A DNA stretch of 64,000 nucleotides from Undibacterium umbellatum (lineage in GTDB: Bacteria; Pseudomonadota; Gammaproteobacteria; Burkholderiales; Burkholderiaceae_D). Below, in pieces: positions 63,591 to 64,000 of this stretch; positions within the stretch are counted from its first letter, which is position 1; every line of letters starts with the position of its first letter. Location of the stretch: NCBI RefSeq assembly GCF_014284125.1, contig NZ_JACOFX010000005.1, positions 62,001 to 126,000 of the forward strand, read 5' to 3'. The translations under genes were made by a program, and so were the position numbers. The notes under the pieces are model-generated. The model was not told the origin of the DNA, made no database searches, and saw only the letters and a list, made by a program, of their open reading frames with translations.

Positions 63591-64000
63591 ATGCTTCTGG
63601 ACACTGCGCAATTCACCGCCATAGGCGGTAGAAAGAACAATGAAGATGCGCTTGCCTGGGCCGATGAAGATGGCCTGGCCTGTTATGTGCTGGCTGATGG
63701 CACGGGTGGACATGCAGGTGGCGAGATGGCTGCCAAGGTGGCCATTGATGCTGTCGTGGAGAAATTTGTTCAGGAAGCCTCGTTCAGTGCCAGGGCTTTG
63801 CGCTCTTATCTGGACTGGGCCATCCTGAAGGTGGCGCAAAGCAAACGCGATCATCTCAGTCAGCGGCATATGAGTACCACCATTGCCACCTTGTTGATAG
63901 ACAAGAGCAATCGTTGTGCCTTGTGGGCGCATATGGGGGATACCAGGATCTACCATTTTCGCAAGGGCAGGATCAAGATGGTATCGAAAGACCATAGCCA
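63591..64000 (+). CDS. pppA: PP2C-type protein phosphatase, 3' part missing
   Basis: The first 136 codons. Motifs: NNEDALAW (metal Asp), CYVLADGTGGHAGGEMAAKV (the DGxGGH signature) and TTIATLLIDKSNRCALWAHMGDTRIY (GDTR). Together with TagH it forms part of the PpkA/PppA threonine-phosphorylation switch that controls many type VI secretion systems; PppA removes the phosphate from Fha. The kinase is not in the window unless the 36.5-kb gene substitutes. Symbol assigned from context. Confidence 0.85.
   Translation, partial: MLLDTAQFTAIGGRKNNEDALAWADEDGLACYVLADGTGGHAGGEMAAKVAIDAVVEKFVQEASFSARALRSYLDWAILKVAQSKRDHLSQRHMSTTIATLLIDKSNRCALWAHMGDTRIYHFRKGRIKMVSKDHS

Overview
The window looks like a piece of a betaproteobacterial chromosome, order Burkholderiales, probably family Oxalobacteraceae (Undibacterium-like). 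This is inferred from family combinations (DUF3567, DUF1840, DUF4390 next to rsmB, an NtrX without an AAA+ domain, TorF porin-glnK-amtB, convergent lapD and lapG) and from a base composition near half GC by eye. No marker gene here fixes the genus. I saw no rRNA, tRNA, CRISPR array, transposase or prophage. Coding density is high.

Layout. 0-5 kb: gamma carbonic anhydrase (cut by the window edge), MAPEG protein, tautomerase, a GlxA-type regulator followed by an FAD oxidoreductase, adenine deaminase. 5-14 kb: a CobW-like remnant, NtrX/NtrY, DUF4390, RsmB, then a lipase, two lipoproteins and a GNAT enzyme. 14-22 kb: a large sensor kinase, the DUF1501/DUF1800 pair, ComM and UbiK. 22-25 kb: a nitrogen-controlled TorF porin-glnK-amtB operon, with a sigma54 promoter and two NtrC-like sites visible upstream. 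25-32 kb: a TPR protein, small hypothetical genes, lapD and lapG flanking a palindromic element, threonine aldolase.

32-39 kb is the most unusual part. An FHA-domain sigma54 activator is divergent from an operon of three genes of unknown function, and that operon has a textbook -24/-12 promoter. A TPR-containing Ser/Thr kinase and a small AT-rich orphan gene lie alongside. It reads as a self-contained phospho-Ser/Thr-to-sigma54 signalling island.

39-45 kb: nucleoside catabolism (deoC-deoA-deoD), a periplasmic FliL-like protein, EttA and OmpW. 46-53.5 kb: a MacAB-like efflux or lipoprotein-type ABC operon with a sigma54 promoter, followed at once by an NtrC-family response regulator and its kinase, so the operon probably encodes its own control. 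54-61 kb: a peptide/hydroxyproline catabolism operon (3-hydroxyproline dehydratase, M24 peptidase, POT-like transporter) divergent from a TonB-dependent receptor, then a RodZ-like protein. From 62.3 kb to the end: TagH-type FHA protein and a PP2C phosphatase, the edge of a type VI secretion locus with threonine-phosphorylation control.

Several intergenic palindromic elements recur, including two copies of a roughly 150-160 bp repeat that each begin at a TAA stop codon.
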